NCBI RefSeq assembly: GCF_014202635.1
Contig: NZ_JACHHD010000002.1
Span: 62,001-126,000, forward strand
Origin: Faecalicoccus acidiformans
Lineage (GTDB): Bacteria > Bacillota_I > Bacilli_A > Erysipelotrichales > Erysipelotrichaceae
DNA length: 64,000 bases
Direction of reading: 5' to 3'
Shown: positions 1-8,677 of the stretch, one piece after another
Position numbering within the stretch: position 1 is the first letter of the stretch
How the letters are laid out: each line of letters begins with the position of its first letter
The notes under the pieces: generated by a model
What the model was told of the DNA's origin: nothing
Database searches by the model: none
Seen by the model: only the letters and a program-made list of their open reading frames with translations
Program-made: the position numbers and the translations under genes

Positions 1-286
1 TGGATTCAAAAATTTCCTTGGTCTCAATATTCTCGTTGACTAATTTTGCTCCTTGAGAATAGATCTGTCCACAACCGATTGCGTTGTGTCCAACTTCTGA
101 GTTTCCCATATCTCCATCACTAGGCAGACCCACTGCCAAACCATGAGCACGAAGTTGTGTGTGCGGGCACTCATTCCATAACTTATCCAATGTTGGTTTA
201 TTCGCTAAGGCTACGGCATTTCCAAAGTCGCTTTTATTGATGCCGACACCATCCATTACCACTAGGATCACAGGTCTTTTGTTCAT
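1..286 (-). CDS. gpmI: 2,3-bisphosphoglycerate-independent phosphoglycerate mutase, N-terminal part (cut by window edge)
   Basis: The reverse strand from 286 reads an N-terminus with VMDGVGI, then GLPSDGDMGNSEVGHNAIG. This is the metal-binding and catalytic-serine signature of the alkaline-phosphatase-superfamily mutase that interconverts 3- and 2-phosphoglycerate in glycolysis. The serine in MGNSEVGH is the one that carries the phosphate in this family. A GGAGGAAC ribosome site lies 4-5 bases before the ATG. Only about 95 residues are visible and the rest runs off the left edge. In many Bacillota gpmI follows gapA-pgk-tpiA, so a housekeeping tpiA may lie elsewhere, which matters for the TIM at 52832-53518. 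Confidence 0.93.
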   Translation of the reverse strand, partial: MNKRPVILVVMDGVGINKSDFGNAVALANKPTLDKLWNECPHTQLRAHGLAVGLPSDGDMGNSEVGHNAIGCGQIYSQGAKLVNENIETKEIFES

Positions 287-355
287 AAATGTTCCTCCAT
301 TTTATCGTTCTTAATATACCACTAACAAGGGCCGAATTCAACGAATTCGATAAGA

Positions 356-1114
356 CTAACCAGCGATCCATCCTCCATCTACGATCAATGTATCGCCGCT
401 GACATAGGAAGATTCATCACTGGCCAAAAAGAGAGCAGCATTGGCAATGTCTTCAGGCATTCCTGGTTCAGGCGCAGCTGCCAGAACTTTCTGTACCCGA
501 CCATAACCTTCCATATTAGGCATTCCCATGGAATGGCTGATCTCTGTCTGAATTCCGCCAGGCGCAATGGCGTTACAACGAATCTTGTCTGGAGAATACA
601 TAAAAGCAGTATTTTTCGTCATAGATAAAACGGCAGCTTTGCTGGCGCAGTAGATCACACCCGCAACCGAACGCATGCCGCCAACACTGGCAACATTGAT
701 AATGTTACCGCCGTTTCCTTGTTCTTTAAAAACAGAGACGGCCTTTCGCATAGCACACATAGGTCCATAAACATTGACTTTCATGACCTGTTCATATTTT
801 TCATCTGTCGCATCCTTGATGCCGGACATATCATCCATGATTCCGGCATTATTGACCAGGACATCCAATTTACCAAATTCAGAAACAGCCAAATCGATCA
901 TTTTTTCATTATCTTCCCGTTTGGAAACATCTCCTTGGAAAATTACAATCTTTCCAGGCTCTTCTTTTAAGCTTTCTTTTAACGCTTCCAGTCTTTGATA
1001 TCTTCTGGCCACGGCCACGACATAGGCGCCTTCTTTGACAAAACGTTCCACGATGGCTTTCCCCATTCCGGAACTTGCACCAGTTACAACAATTGATTTT
1101 CCTTCTAATCGCAT
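356..1114 (-). CDS. Short-chain dehydrogenase/reductase (SDR), substrate unknown
   Basis: This is a classical SDR of 252 residues, the usual length. It has the N-terminal NAD(P)-binding TGASSGMG motif, NNAG around residue 88, a catalytic Ser in the NVASVGG region, and the YCASK Tyr/Lys pair. The C-terminus SGDTLIVDGGW is typical of the FabG/glucose-dehydrogenase-like group. An arginine pair after the second beta strand (ARRYQR) hints at NADP(H), which is inference. It follows gpmI's start by about 70 bases on the same strand, with no obvious functional link. It could act on a sugar, a hydroxysteroid or a 3-oxoacyl substrate; sequence alone does not decide. Confidence 0.9.
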   Translation of the reverse strand: MRLEGKSIVVTGASSGMGKAIVERFVKEGAYVVAVARRYQRLEALKESLKEEPGKIVIFQGDVSKREDNEKMIDLAVSEFGKLDVLVNNAGIMDDMSGIKDATDEKYEQVMKVNVYGPMCAMRKAVSVFKEQGNGGNIINVASVGGMRSVAGVIYCASKAAVLSMTKNTAFMYSPDKIRCNAIAPGGIQTEISHSMGMPNMEGYGRVQKVLAAAPEPGMPEDIANAALFLASDESSYVSGDTLIVDGGWIAG

Positions 1115-1184
1115 AGTATGACCTCCGTTACCTATATTATATCAAAGATTTCAGGCAAGAAAAAAAGTGCTGCTCAGCACTTTT

Positions 1185-2612
1185 CTATTCTATCGGAGAA
1201 GCTTCCGCTTTGTTTTTCCCCCACATCTTTTCCCCTTTTGTATTCCAAATTCCAATTCCCGTTACGGCACATAAGATCGAGAAGACAGGGACCAGGAAGA
1301 TAAACCAACAATATGGAATATAAGAGGCATCGACGCTCAACACACTCATAACATAGATCGTAGCGACTCCCCAAGGAACAATAGGAGCACTTAAGGTTCC
1401 GGCGTCCTCTAAAGTCCGCGACAGCACTTTTCGATGGATGCCCATCCGATCATAAGTTTCTTCAAACGTCTGTTCTGTAACAATGATGGAGACGATCTGT
1501 CCGCCAGCTGCCAGAAAATTGACAATGTAACAATACACTAAAGATGTAAAAACTAGGATTACGCGATTTTTAATAAACCGCAATAATACATTTTTGGCAA
1601 TCACATCCAAAATTCCGGTTGAGGTTATGACTGCTCCCATCACTGAGGCCACCATGAAGATCCCTAAAAGTTCCATCATGCTGGTAACGCCGCCGCGATT
1701 GAGCATCGGATCGACAATGGATACACCCGTTTCAATACTAAAGCCATTAAAAGCATAGTTCATCAATTCAACAAACCCAACACCTTGAAACAACATCGCA
1801 AACCCGGCACTGACAATGACAGTCAATCCCATTCCCAAGATGGCCGGCATCTTGAATACCGACACCAAAAGCACCAGAATGGCCGGCACGATCAAGATAA
1901 GACTCATATTGAAGTTGTTTTCCAGCGTTGTCATGATCAGCTGAGATTGACTGGCATCCATACTTCCGCCTCCAGAAGCAAATCCGGCAATGGCGAATAA
2001 TACTATCGCCACAGCAGCCGCTGGTAAAGTTGTATACATCATTGAGCCAATATGATCATACAGCGGCACCTTGCTGACGCCGCTAGCCATATTAGTCGTA
2101 TCCGATAAAGGTGACATTTTATCACCCAGCCATGCTCCTGAAACTACCGCCCCGACTACTAACGGAATCGATAAATCCGTTGTCATCGCTATTCCGACCA
2201 TCGCAAGTCCCATCGTCGCTACAGAACCAAAAGAAGTCCCGGTAAAAATAGAGGTGATGCTCGATAGAATAAATGCCAGGGGAACTAAAATCGAAGGCGA
2301 GATCAACTTCATGCCATAATACATCAATGCCGGCACTGTCCCTCCGGCCATCCAGATTCCTACAAGCATTCCAACCATGATGACGATCAGAAAGGTAGGT
2401 GTACTGTCGGCAATCACTTGTTTGATTGTACTCTCGATCTCATCCCAGGAGATTCCCAAGGCCAAGGCGATCCCTACCGCAACCACAGCTCCAATAAAAA
2501 TGGAAACCGTCGTATTGACTCCCAGATTGATCAGTACGACCAAAACGGCAATGATCAATAAAAACGATCCTAACGCAAAGGCTGTTGTCGGTTTTTTCTT
2601 TTCTCTTTTCAT
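1185..2612 (-). CDS. nhaC: NhaC-family Na+/H+ antiporter
   Basis: The 475-residue integral membrane protein carries the NhaC signature GAWLGDKMSPLSDTTNMASG about 160 residues in and many hydrophobic segments along its length. NhaC proteins exchange Na+ for H+ across the cytoplasmic membrane; some relatives exchange organic acids or amino acids (malate/lactate, tyrosine), so the substrate is not fixed. Its ATG overlaps the stop of the upstream hydrolase gene by four bases (ATGA), which implies translational coupling and a two-gene operon. Confidence 0.88.
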   Translation of the reverse strand: MKREKKKPTTAFALGSFLLIIAVLVVLINLGVNTTVSIFIGAVVAVGIALALGISWDEIESTIKQVIADSTPTFLIVIMVGMLVGIWMAGGTVPALMYYGMKLISPSILVPLAFILSSITSIFTGTSFGSVATMGLAMVGIAMTTDLSIPLVVGAVVSGAWLGDKMSPLSDTTNMASGVSKVPLYDHIGSMMYTTLPAAAVAIVLFAIAGFASGGGSMDASQSQLIMTTLENNFNMSLILIVPAILVLLVSVFKMPAILGMGLTVIVSAGFAMLFQGVGFVELMNYAFNGFSIETGVSIVDPMLNRGGVTSMMELLGIFMVASVMGAVITSTGILDVIAKNVLLRFIKNRVILVFTSLVYCYIVNFLAAGGQIVSIIVTEQTFEETYDRMGIHRKVLSRTLEDAGTLSAPIVPWGVATIYVMSVLSVDASYIPYCWFIFLVPVFSILCAVTGIGIWNTKGEKMWGKNKAEASPIE

Positions 2613-3391
2613 TTTGATTCCCCCAATCTGCTTCCTAAGAATTCAAGAGCACTGTCCATCCGAGCCTTACGGTAATCCATCGATAAAAACCGATGTTCCG
2701 CACCCTCGACAATTGTCAACTTGGCACGCTCCTGATAGATCTCTTTTAAATGATAAGATACCTCTGGACTTGCCGTAATGTCCTGATCGCCATGCACAAG
2801 ATTGACCGGTCCATCGTATTGGCTTGCGATGCGATACGGATCTAACCTTAAACAATCCTCATAAAAATCCAAACTGAGACGCAGCCCTTCTACATCGGCA
2901 TATCCTTTCTGGTCAATATCTGAAACATCCATACCGCAAAGCATTTTATTTTTCAGATTATAGACAAGATCCAGCGCCGGACACCACAAGCTCAAAGCAC
3001 AGACACTCTCTTTTCGCAAACCCGCCACCATGCTGGCAACGCACCCTCCAAGGGAGAGTCCGTGCAAGGCAACACGATTTGCGTCCACAAAGTCCAGATT
3101 TAAAACATAATCCAAAATATCGATTCCGTTTTGGATCTCTTTCGATACCGTGATATCCGAAAATGTTCCATCGCTTTCCCCGCTTCCCAGAAAATCAAAA
3201 CGCACCGATCCAATACCCGCCAGACACAGCCGGCGAGAAAGTTCTGTATGTACAAAGTTGATCTCATTTCGGTCATCTTGAAAACCATGAAATAAGATCA
3301 CAAACGGAACTGGACCAGATATCCCGTCAGGAATATGCATCATTCCTCGCAGTACATTTCCTTGACTGTTCAGTTCGACATATTTTTCCAT
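2609..3391 (-). CDS. Alpha/beta hydrolase, cinnamoyl-esterase-like
   Basis: This serine hydrolase of 260 residues has an oxyanion-hole motif LFHGFQDDR, the nucleophile elbow GLSLGG, and candidate Asp (HGDQDIT) and His (EGAEHRF) members of the triad in the right order. This layout matches the carboxyl-esterase/feruloyl-esterase-like family of gut Bacillota. I chose the second ATG (3391) because AAGG lies 7 bases upstream; the ATG at 3406 has no ribosome site. It is the first gene of an operon with nhaC, overlapping it by 4 bases. The substrate is unknown; esters of hydroxycinnamates are one possibility for the family. Confidence 0.87.
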   Translation of the reverse strand: MEKYVELNSQGNVLRGMMHIPDGISGPVPFVILFHGFQDDRNEINFVHTELSRRLCLAGIGSVRFDFLGSGESDGTFSDITVSKEIQNGIDILDYVLNLDFVDANRVALHGLSLGGCVASMVAGLRKESVCALSLWCPALDLVYNLKNKMLCGMDVSDIDQKGYADVEGLRLSLDFYEDCLRLDPYRIASQYDGPVNLVHGDQDITASPEVSYHLKEIYQERAKLTIVEGAEHRFLSMDYRKARMDSALEFLGSRLGESK

Positions 3392-3497
3392 ACTGAGTAC
3401 CTTCATTTCTAAAAATATGTTTTATTTTAAGCCTAGCCGTAATTATTGTCAACATTTCGTGAATATGTGTTTATATTCTGTGTACATATGACTGTGC

Positions 3498-3528
3498 AAA
3501 AAAAGGATCTCCTTTTACAGAGATCCTG
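3498..3528 (-). terminator. Intrinsic terminator of the cstA-family gene
   Basis: On the minus strand the eight-base arms AGGATCTC and GAGATCCT form a hairpin followed by seven T residues, just after the stop of the gene that ends at 3536. Confidence 0.9.
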
Positions 3529-3535
3529 AAATGTT

Positions 3536-5245
3536 CTATGCTTTTTCTTTTGCTTGTACAAGTTTCTTGCCAGAACCTAAAGTAATCATCAGGCCCAGCA
3601 GAACTAATAAGATCGCAACGATCAGCTGCAGACCATCTGTCAGGAAGACAAAGCCTCCAGTCACAAATAACTTCATACAAATGTTATAGATGGACATCAA
3701 TAAGCTGGTCATTGTGATGATCAACATCAACGTCATCGGCACATACAACATGAATCCTTTTCTTCCGGTCACTTTTAAGAATACAGACAAAGTGATCAAT
3801 ACCATGGCCGCCAACAACTGGTTGGCACTTCCAAACAATGGCCAGATGTTATTGTATCCTCCAATGCTCAACAAGTATCCGCCAAGCAAACTGATTACCG
3901 TTGCGACATATTTATTCGTCAAGAACTTCACAACACTGCTTGGTTCACTGCCGTCTGTCACTTCAAAGAATTCCTGGAAAGACATACGAGAAATACGAGC
4001 TACCGCATCCAGCGAAGTCAATGCCAAAGCCGATACAAACATCGTCATGATACAAAGTCCCCATTCCTGCGGGAATCCAAAAGAAGACAACAAACCGGTA
4101 ACACCGACAGAGAACTGTGTAAACGGAGTAGCTCCTTCTGCCAAAGCCATCCCGGAAAGAGTTTCATTCAATACGCCAGTTTCGCTTAAATTGGTCAAAG
4201 ATCCTACTACAACAATAACCAATACAGCCAACAAAGACTCCAATAACATACTGCCGTAACCAACCTGCAACATATCCGATTCATTTTCAATCTGTTTAGA
4301 GCTGGTTTCACTGGACACCAAAGAATGGAATCCGCTGACGGCTCCACAAGCGATCGTTACAAACAAGGTTGGGAACAGATAGCTTCCCGTGCTGGAAACA
4401 AATCCTGTGAAAGCCGGTGTCGTAATGGTCGGATTGCTGATGAAAACACCTAATACAGCAGCTGCGATCATCGCAACGAACAAGAATGTAGTCAAATAGT
4501 CACGAGGCTGCTTCAAGAGCCACATCGGCGTGATGCTCGCAAAGAAAATATAGATAAATACCAGATAGATCCAAGTCTGTTTTGTCAAATACAATGGGAA
4601 CGCGATACCTAATGCCAACATGGCTACGATCAACGCAATACCTAAAACTACTTTTTTCCAACCTTCCCATTTTACCTTCTTTAAGAAGTAGCCAAAGGCC
4701 ATGGCCACGAAAACATATAAGATTGAGATCGATCCGGCCGAAGCACTCGGTGCTAAAGCTTGTCCTTCCGCATTAAATCCGTTGAAAGAGCCGGCAACCA
4801 TATCCGCAAAAGCAGCAATAACGATCAGTGTGAACAACCAGGCAAAAATAAAGAATAATTTTCTTCCTGTTTTCCCAATGTAGTCTTCAATGATTTGTCC
4901 CATGGATTTTCCATCGTTTTTAACAGAAGCATACAAGGAACCGAAGTCTTGTACAGCCCCAAAGAAAATCCCTCCTACAACAATCCATAAAAAAGCAGGC
5001 AACCATCCGAAAACCAACGCCATAACCGGTCCGGTTACAGGTCCAGCTCCGGCAATCGATGAAAACTGATGAGCAAAGACAGACCATTTGTTGCTCGGAA
5101 CAAAATCTGTACCGTCGTCTTTTCGCACAGCCGGCGTCTTTGCTTTCGCATCGATCCCCCAAGTTTTGACCAGATATCGGCCATAGGTCAGATAAGCCGC
5201 CACCAGAATCACGATCGTGATTCCTAATAAGGCTAATCCATTCAT
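3536..5245 (-). CDS. cstA: CstA-family carbon starvation/pyruvate-peptide transporter
   Basis: The 569-residue protein has many transmembrane segments and the CstA-type N-terminus, with TYGRYL and the conserved stretch AHQFSSIAGAGPVTGP. CstA family members take up peptides or pyruvate across the inner membrane. It is shorter than E. coli CstA (about 700 residues), which is common for the Bacillota type. GAGGAAGAGAGT precedes the ATG. The gene stands alone between a T-box leader upstream and a strong terminator downstream. Control by an uncharged tRNA points to a job in amino-acid or peptide acquisition rather than carbon starvation. Confidence 0.87.
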   Translation of the reverse strand: MNGLALLGITIVILVAAYLTYGRYLVKTWGIDAKAKTPAVRKDDGTDFVPSNKWSVFAHQFSSIAGAGPVTGPVMALVFGWLPAFLWIVVGGIFFGAVQDFGSLYASVKNDGKSMGQIIEDYIGKTGRKLFFIFAWLFTLIVIAAFADMVAGSFNGFNAEGQALAPSASAGSISILYVFVAMAFGYFLKKVKWEGWKKVVLGIALIVAMLALGIAFPLYLTKQTWIYLVFIYIFFASITPMWLLKQPRDYLTTFLFVAMIAAAVLGVFISNPTITTPAFTGFVSSTGSYLFPTLFVTIACGAVSGFHSLVSSETSSKQIENESDMLQVGYGSMLLESLLAVLVIVVVGSLTNLSETGVLNETLSGMALAEGATPFTQFSVGVTGLLSSFGFPQEWGLCIMTMFVSALALTSLDAVARISRMSFQEFFEVTDGSEPSSVVKFLTNKYVATVISLLGGYLLSIGGYNNIWPLFGSANQLLAAMVLITLSVFLKVTGRKGFMLYVPMTLMLIITMTSLLMSIYNICMKLFVTGGFVFLTDGLQLIVAILLVLLGLMITLGSGKKLVQAKEKA

Positions 5246-5283
5246 ACTCTCTTCCTCACTCTCTTACTCTTCATCCAACAAAC

Positions 5284-5535
5284 AAAAAAAGTTCCCGTCA
5301 CTAAGACGAAAACTTTGCTTCGCGGTACCACTTAGTTTGCAGCCATCAAACTGCCCCTTTCTCATATCCAACAATATGAGTTCCTTTAACGCAGGACAAA
5401 CGGATTTTTTTACTAGAAGATCGTTCAAAAAACCAGCTCACAAGGGATAATGCTTTATTTCCTTCCTGCACTGTTTCCACCATCCAGCGCTCTCTTTCAG
5501 GGGTGTAACACAAGCACCGTATCTTGCTCATTGCT
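5284..5535 (-). promoter_or_regulatory. T-box riboswitch leader controlling the cstA-family gene
   Basis: The minus-strand transcript carries the T-box core AAGTGGTACCGCG (5321-5333). It is followed directly by an 11-pair terminator hairpin (about 5290-5317) with a run of seven T (5284-5290). About 130 bases upstream is a Stem I with AGAGAG and a distal loop GGATGGTGGAAA. This is the known tRNA-sensing transcription attenuator of Bacillota: uncharged tRNA binding favours the antiterminator. From my hand folding the specifier loop lies near 5425-5440 and AUC (Ile) is the best codon candidate, but neighbouring frames (UAU, UUA) are not excluded. Confidence 0.9.
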
Positions 5536-5551
5536 TATTGAATGTGAATAA

Positions 5552-5580
5552 ATAGTATCTCTAAAGAAAATGAAAATCAA
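5552..5580 (-). promoter_or_regulatory. Sigma-A promoter of the T-box/cstA transcript
   Basis: The -35 box TTGATT (5575-5580) and -10 box TACTAT (5552-5557) are spaced by 17 bases on the minus strand. They lie just upstream of the T-box Stem I. Confidence 0.75.
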
Positions 5581-5827
5581 GTCTTTTTTGAAATAAATTC
5601 ATTCTTTTTCATGAAAATTTTTCATCGTTATTCATCGCTTCTGAAAATCAATTATTCTTTTCCTTTTGAGCAAATCGACTGACAAGAATCAAAGCCATAA
5701 CTTATAATTACAGTACAAGTTTTTATTCTTAAAGAGTTGAATTTGTACATTTTAACACGTGAAAAATTTCTTTTTCACCATCTCCCTTTACTTATGGGAT
5801 TTTCAAAAAAGCGGACCAAACTGGCTC
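5581..5827. other. AT-rich intergenic region between cstA leader and nrdD promoter
   Basis: No open frame with a ribosome site and no RNA gene was recognised here. It holds several TTCAT runs and a TTTTCATGAAAA palindrome. I looked for NrdR boxes (ACACNATATNT-like) ahead of nrdD and did not find a convincing pair. Confidence 0.5.
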
Positions 5828-5855
5828 TTGTTTTTTCATCAAAAAAACGTATACT
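5828..5855 (+). promoter_or_regulatory. Likely sigma-A promoter of nrdD
   Basis: TTGTTT (5828-5833), a 16-base spacer and TATACT (5850-5855) lie about 65 bases before the nrdD start. The -10 box overlaps a TACTT-AG-AAGTA dyad. Confidence 0.6.
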
Positions 5856-5872
5856 TAGAAGTACATCGAAAA

Positions 5873-5896
5873 AAATAGTTGAACCTTCAACTATTT
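5873..5896 (+). repeat. Perfect 24-base inverted repeat in the nrdD leader
   Basis: Arms AAATAGTTGAA and TTCAACTATTT flank CC. It sits 9 bases before the AAAGGAG ribosome site (5906-5912). There is no T-run, so it is not an intrinsic terminator. It could be a repressor operator or a 5'-UTR stem. Confidence 0.7.
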
Positions 5897-5921
5897 CAAT
5901 AAAGAAAAGGAGCAATACAAT

Positions 5922-8096
5922 ATGAAAGTTATCAAACGAAGCGGCGAAGAAGTTACTTTTGATGTCCAAAAAATCGAAAACGCGATTCGAAAAGCCAACA
6001 AAGCAACTTCCCATTCCCAAATGAGCGAAGCAACAATTTTAAGGATCTCAAAGAGCGTTGAGGGTCAATGCGAATCCATGAACCGCAGTCCAAGCGTCGA
6101 AGAGATCCAAGATATGGTCGAAACAGCCATCATGAAAGAACAATACTTTGCGGTGGCGCACAACTATATCACTTATCGTTACGAAAGAGCCTTGGTTCGT
6201 AAAGCCAATTCCACTGACCAGCAAATTTTGAGCTTGCTGGAAAGAAATAACGAAGAGGTAAAACAGGAAAACTCAAACAAAAACCCTTTGGTGAACAGCG
6301 TTCAACGCGATTATATGGCCGGAGAAGTTTCTAAAGACATCACAAAACGTTTCTTGCTGCCGCAAGATATCATCGAAGCTCATGAACAAGGTTTGATCCA
6401 TTTCCATGATTCAGACTATTTTGCTCAGCACATGCATAACTGCTGCTTAGTCAACCTGGAAGATATGTTACAAAATGGAACCGTCATTTCTGAGACAATG
6501 ATCGAAAAACCTCACAGTTTTTCAACTGCCTGCAATATTGCTACGCAGATCATCGCACAAGTTGCCAGCAGCCAATATGGCGGACAAAGCATCACCCTGT
6601 CTCACCTCGCTCCTTTTGTGCAAGTCAGCCGCGAAAAGGCACGACGTGAAGTCAAAGACGAATTTGTCGCCATGAATATGGATGTCGACGAAAACAAGAT
6701 CAACCAGATTGCAGAGATGCGTGTACGCCGCGAAATTGAAAAAGGCGTCCAAATGATCCAATACCAAGTCATCACTTTGATGACAACTAATGGACAAGCC
6801 CCTTTCGTGACCGTCTTCATGTACTTAAACGAAGTTCCAGAAGGCCAGACGCGCGACGACTTGGCTTTGATCATTGAAGAAGTTTTGAAACAGCGTATGC
6901 AGGGCGTAAAAAACGAAAAAGGCGTATGGATCACTCCTGCCTTCCCAAAACTGATCTACGTCTTGGAAGAAGATAATATCCGAAAAGGAAGCGAATACTA
7001 TTATCTGACAGAATTGGCAGCCAAATGTACCGCAAAACGCATGGTCCCAGATTACATCTCCGAAAAGATGATGCTGAAATTAAAAGTGGACCAAAACGGA
7101 AACGGACAATGTTATCCATGTATGGGATGCCGCTCATTCTTAACCCCTTATGTAGATGAAAACGGCAATCCAAAATATTATGGACGCTTTAATCAAGGTG
7201 TCGTTACGATCAATCTAGTAGACGTAGCCTGCTCGTCTAAAGGAGACGAAAAACGTTTCTGGCAAATCATGGACGAACGTCTTGACTTATGTTATCGCGC
7301 TTTGATGTGCCGCCACAACCGCTTGAAAGGAACTCCAAGCGATGTAGCGCCGATTCTTTGGCAAGATGGTGCTTTAGCTCGTCTAGAAAAAGGCGAAACC
7401 ATTGACAAGCTGCTTTACGGCGGATATTCCACGATTTCATTAGGGTATGCCGGCTTATGTGAATGCGTTCAGTATATGACGGGCGTTCCGCACACAGAAG
7501 AACCGGGCACCTCTTTCGGCCTAAAGGTTATGCAGTATTTAAATGACGCCTGTGCTAAATGGAAGAAAGAAAACAACATGGATTTCTCTCTTTACGGAAC
7601 TCCGATGGAATCAACAACTTATAAGTTTGCCAAGAAGCTTCAAGATCGTTTTGGCATCATTCCTAAAGTCACAGACAAGAACTATATCACAAACAGCTAC
7701 CATGTACATGTTACAGAAGAAATCAATGCTTTTGATAAACTGACTTTTGAATCGCAGTTCCAGAAGTTATCTCCAGGCGGAGCAATCAGCTATGTTGAAG
7801 TCCCTAATATGGAAAACAACATTCCGGCCGTTTTGGCTTTGATGGAACATATCTACGATAACATCATGTACGCTGAACTGAATACTAAGAGCGATTATTG
7901 TCAGGTTTGCGGTTATAGCGGCGAGATCCAAATCGTGGAAGATGAAAATCATAAATTAGTCTGGGAATGTCCAAATTGTAAAAACCGCGACCAGGAAAAG
8001 ATGAATGTCGCACGTCGTACTTGCGGATATATCGGAACGCAATTCTGGAATCAGGGACGTACCCAAGAAATCAAGGAACGTGTATTACATCTATAA
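5922..8096 (+). CDS. nrdD: Anaerobic (class III) ribonucleoside-triphosphate reductase
   Basis: NrdD reduces ribonucleoside triphosphates to deoxyribonucleotides without oxygen. The 724-residue protein starts with an ATP-cone (KVIKRSGEEVTFD, residues 2-90) that senses ATP/dATP, then the ten-stranded barrel. Near the end is a four-cysteine zinc site (CQVCGYSG, then CPNC) and the C-terminal glycyl radical motif RRTCGYIGTQFWNQGR, with the radical glycine at about residue 702. AAAGGAG lies 9 bases before the ATG. It is followed by nrdG after a hairpin, the usual pair. All key motifs are present, so an active enzyme is expected. Confidence 0.97.
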   Translation: MKVIKRSGEEVTFDVQKIENAIRKANKATSHSQMSEATILRISKSVEGQCESMNRSPSVEEIQDMVETAIMKEQYFAVAHNYITYRYERALVRKANSTDQQILSLLERNNEEVKQENSNKNPLVNSVQRDYMAGEVSKDITKRFLLPQDIIEAHEQGLIHFHDSDYFAQHMHNCCLVNLEDMLQNGTVISETMIEKPHSFSTACNIATQIIAQVASSQYGGQSITLSHLAPFVQVSREKARREVKDEFVAMNMDVDENKINQIAEMRVRREIEKGVQMIQYQVITLMTTNGQAPFVTVFMYLNEVPEGQTRDDLALIIEEVLKQRMQGVKNEKGVWITPAFPKLIYVLEEDNIRKGSEYYYLTELAAKCTAKRMVPDYISEKMMLKLKVDQNGNGQCYPCMGCRSFLTPYVDENGNPKYYGRFNQGVVTINLVDVACSSKGDEKRFWQIMDERLDLCYRALMCRHNRLKGTPSDVAPILWQDGALARLEKGETIDKLLYGGYSTISLGYAGLCECVQYMTGVPHTEEPGTSFGLKVMQYLNDACAKWKKENNMDFSLYGTPMESTTYKFAKKLQDRFGIIPKVTDKNYITNSYHVHVTEEINAFDKLTFESQFQKLSPGGAISYVEVPNMENNIPAVLALMEHIYDNIMYAELNTKSDYCQVCGYSGEIQIVEDENHKLVWECPNCKNRDQEKMNVARRTCGYIGTQFWNQGRTQEIKERVLHL

Positions 8097-8122
8097 AAAA
8101 GAGAGAGGTTCTCTCTTTTTTT
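8095..8122 (+). terminator. Hairpin with T-run between nrdD and nrdG
   Basis: AAAAAAGAGAG and CTCTCTTTTTT flank a short loop directly after the nrdD stop. With seven T residues it looks like an intrinsic terminator that lets only part of the transcripts continue into nrdG, which would set the activase below the enzyme in amount (inference). Confidence 0.8.
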
Positions 8123-8142
8123 CGCAATAGAAAGGGATTCTT

Positions 8143-8664
8143 ATGTATTACGGAAATATAAAAAAATATGATATTGCTGACGGAGAAGGTGTCCGCGTCA
8201 CACTATTCGTTTCAGGATGCACCAATCACTGCCCCGGATGTTTCCAGCCCGAAACCTGGGACTTTCAATACGGGAAGCCTTATACCAGTCAAACCGAACA
8301 AGAGATCTTAGAAGCTTTGCAACCGAATTTCATTCATGGTTTGACCTTGCTGGGTGGCGAACCTTTTGAATTTGATAACCAGCGAGAACTCATCCATTTG
8401 TTGCGAAAGGTCAAAAAGGACTTCCCACAAAAAACCATTTGGTGTTATACCGGCTTTGTCTTGGATCAAGATTTATTGGAAGGCGGAAAACGACACTGTG
8501 AAGTCACGGATGAGATGTTGTCTTATATCGATGTTTTGGTGGACGGCCCATTTATCCAGGAAAAGAAAAACATCTCGCTGGCCTTTCGCGGCAGCGAGAA
8601 TCAGAGAGTGATCGACCTGAAAAAAAGTCTACAAGAAAAGGAAGTTATCCGTTATTTGGATTAA
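8143..8664 (+). CDS. nrdG: Anaerobic ribonucleotide reductase activating protein (radical SAM)
   Basis: The 173-residue radical SAM protein has the cluster motif CTNHCPGC (CxxxCxxC) at residues 26-33 and a glycine-rich SAM-binding stretch LLGGEPF. NrdG uses a [4Fe-4S] cluster and S-adenosylmethionine to generate the glycyl radical on NrdD. The length and motif spacing are normal for the family. AAAGGG precedes the ATG. It lies 46 bases after nrdD, behind an attenuator-like hairpin. A terminator overlapping its last codons separates it from the convergent glycerol dehydrogenase gene. Confidence 0.96.
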   Translation: MYYGNIKKYDIADGEGVRVTLFVSGCTNHCPGCFQPETWDFQYGKPYTSQTEQEILEALQPNFIHGLTLLGGEPFEFDNQRELIHLLRKVKKDFPQKTIWCYTGFVLDQDLLEGGKRHCEVTDEMLSYIDVLVDGPFIQEKKNISLAFRGSENQRVIDLKKSLQEKEVIRYLD

Positions 8665-8676
8665 CTTCCTTTTTTT
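8636..8676 (+). terminator. Terminator of nrdG, possibly bidirectional
   Basis: The arms AAGGAAGTTATCC and GGATTAACTTCCTT surround the stop codon and are followed by seven T on the plus strand. The reverse strand reads TTTTCTTG after the stem, so weak termination of the convergent gene is possible. Confidence 0.85.
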
Positions 8677-8677
8677 A

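Noticed and set aside
333-350. CGAATTC-GTT-GAATTCG hairpin between gpmI and the SDR gene
   Set aside because: It forms a 7-base stem but has no T-run, so I do not call it a terminator; it is short enough to be chance.
356-1114. Naming the SDR as a bile-acid hydroxysteroid dehydrogenase
   Set aside because: Gut Bacillota carry such enzymes, but the motifs seen are common to all classical SDRs and no bai-type neighbour is present.
3690-4259. A 189-residue plus-strand frame opposite the cstA gene
   Set aside because: It lies wholly antisense to a well-supported transporter gene, has low-complexity Thr/Asn/Pro content and no ribosome site.
5581-5921. A small RNA gene or NrdR boxes ahead of nrdD
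   Set aside because: No structured RNA family or paired NrdR boxes could be recognised; only promoter elements and dyads are supported.
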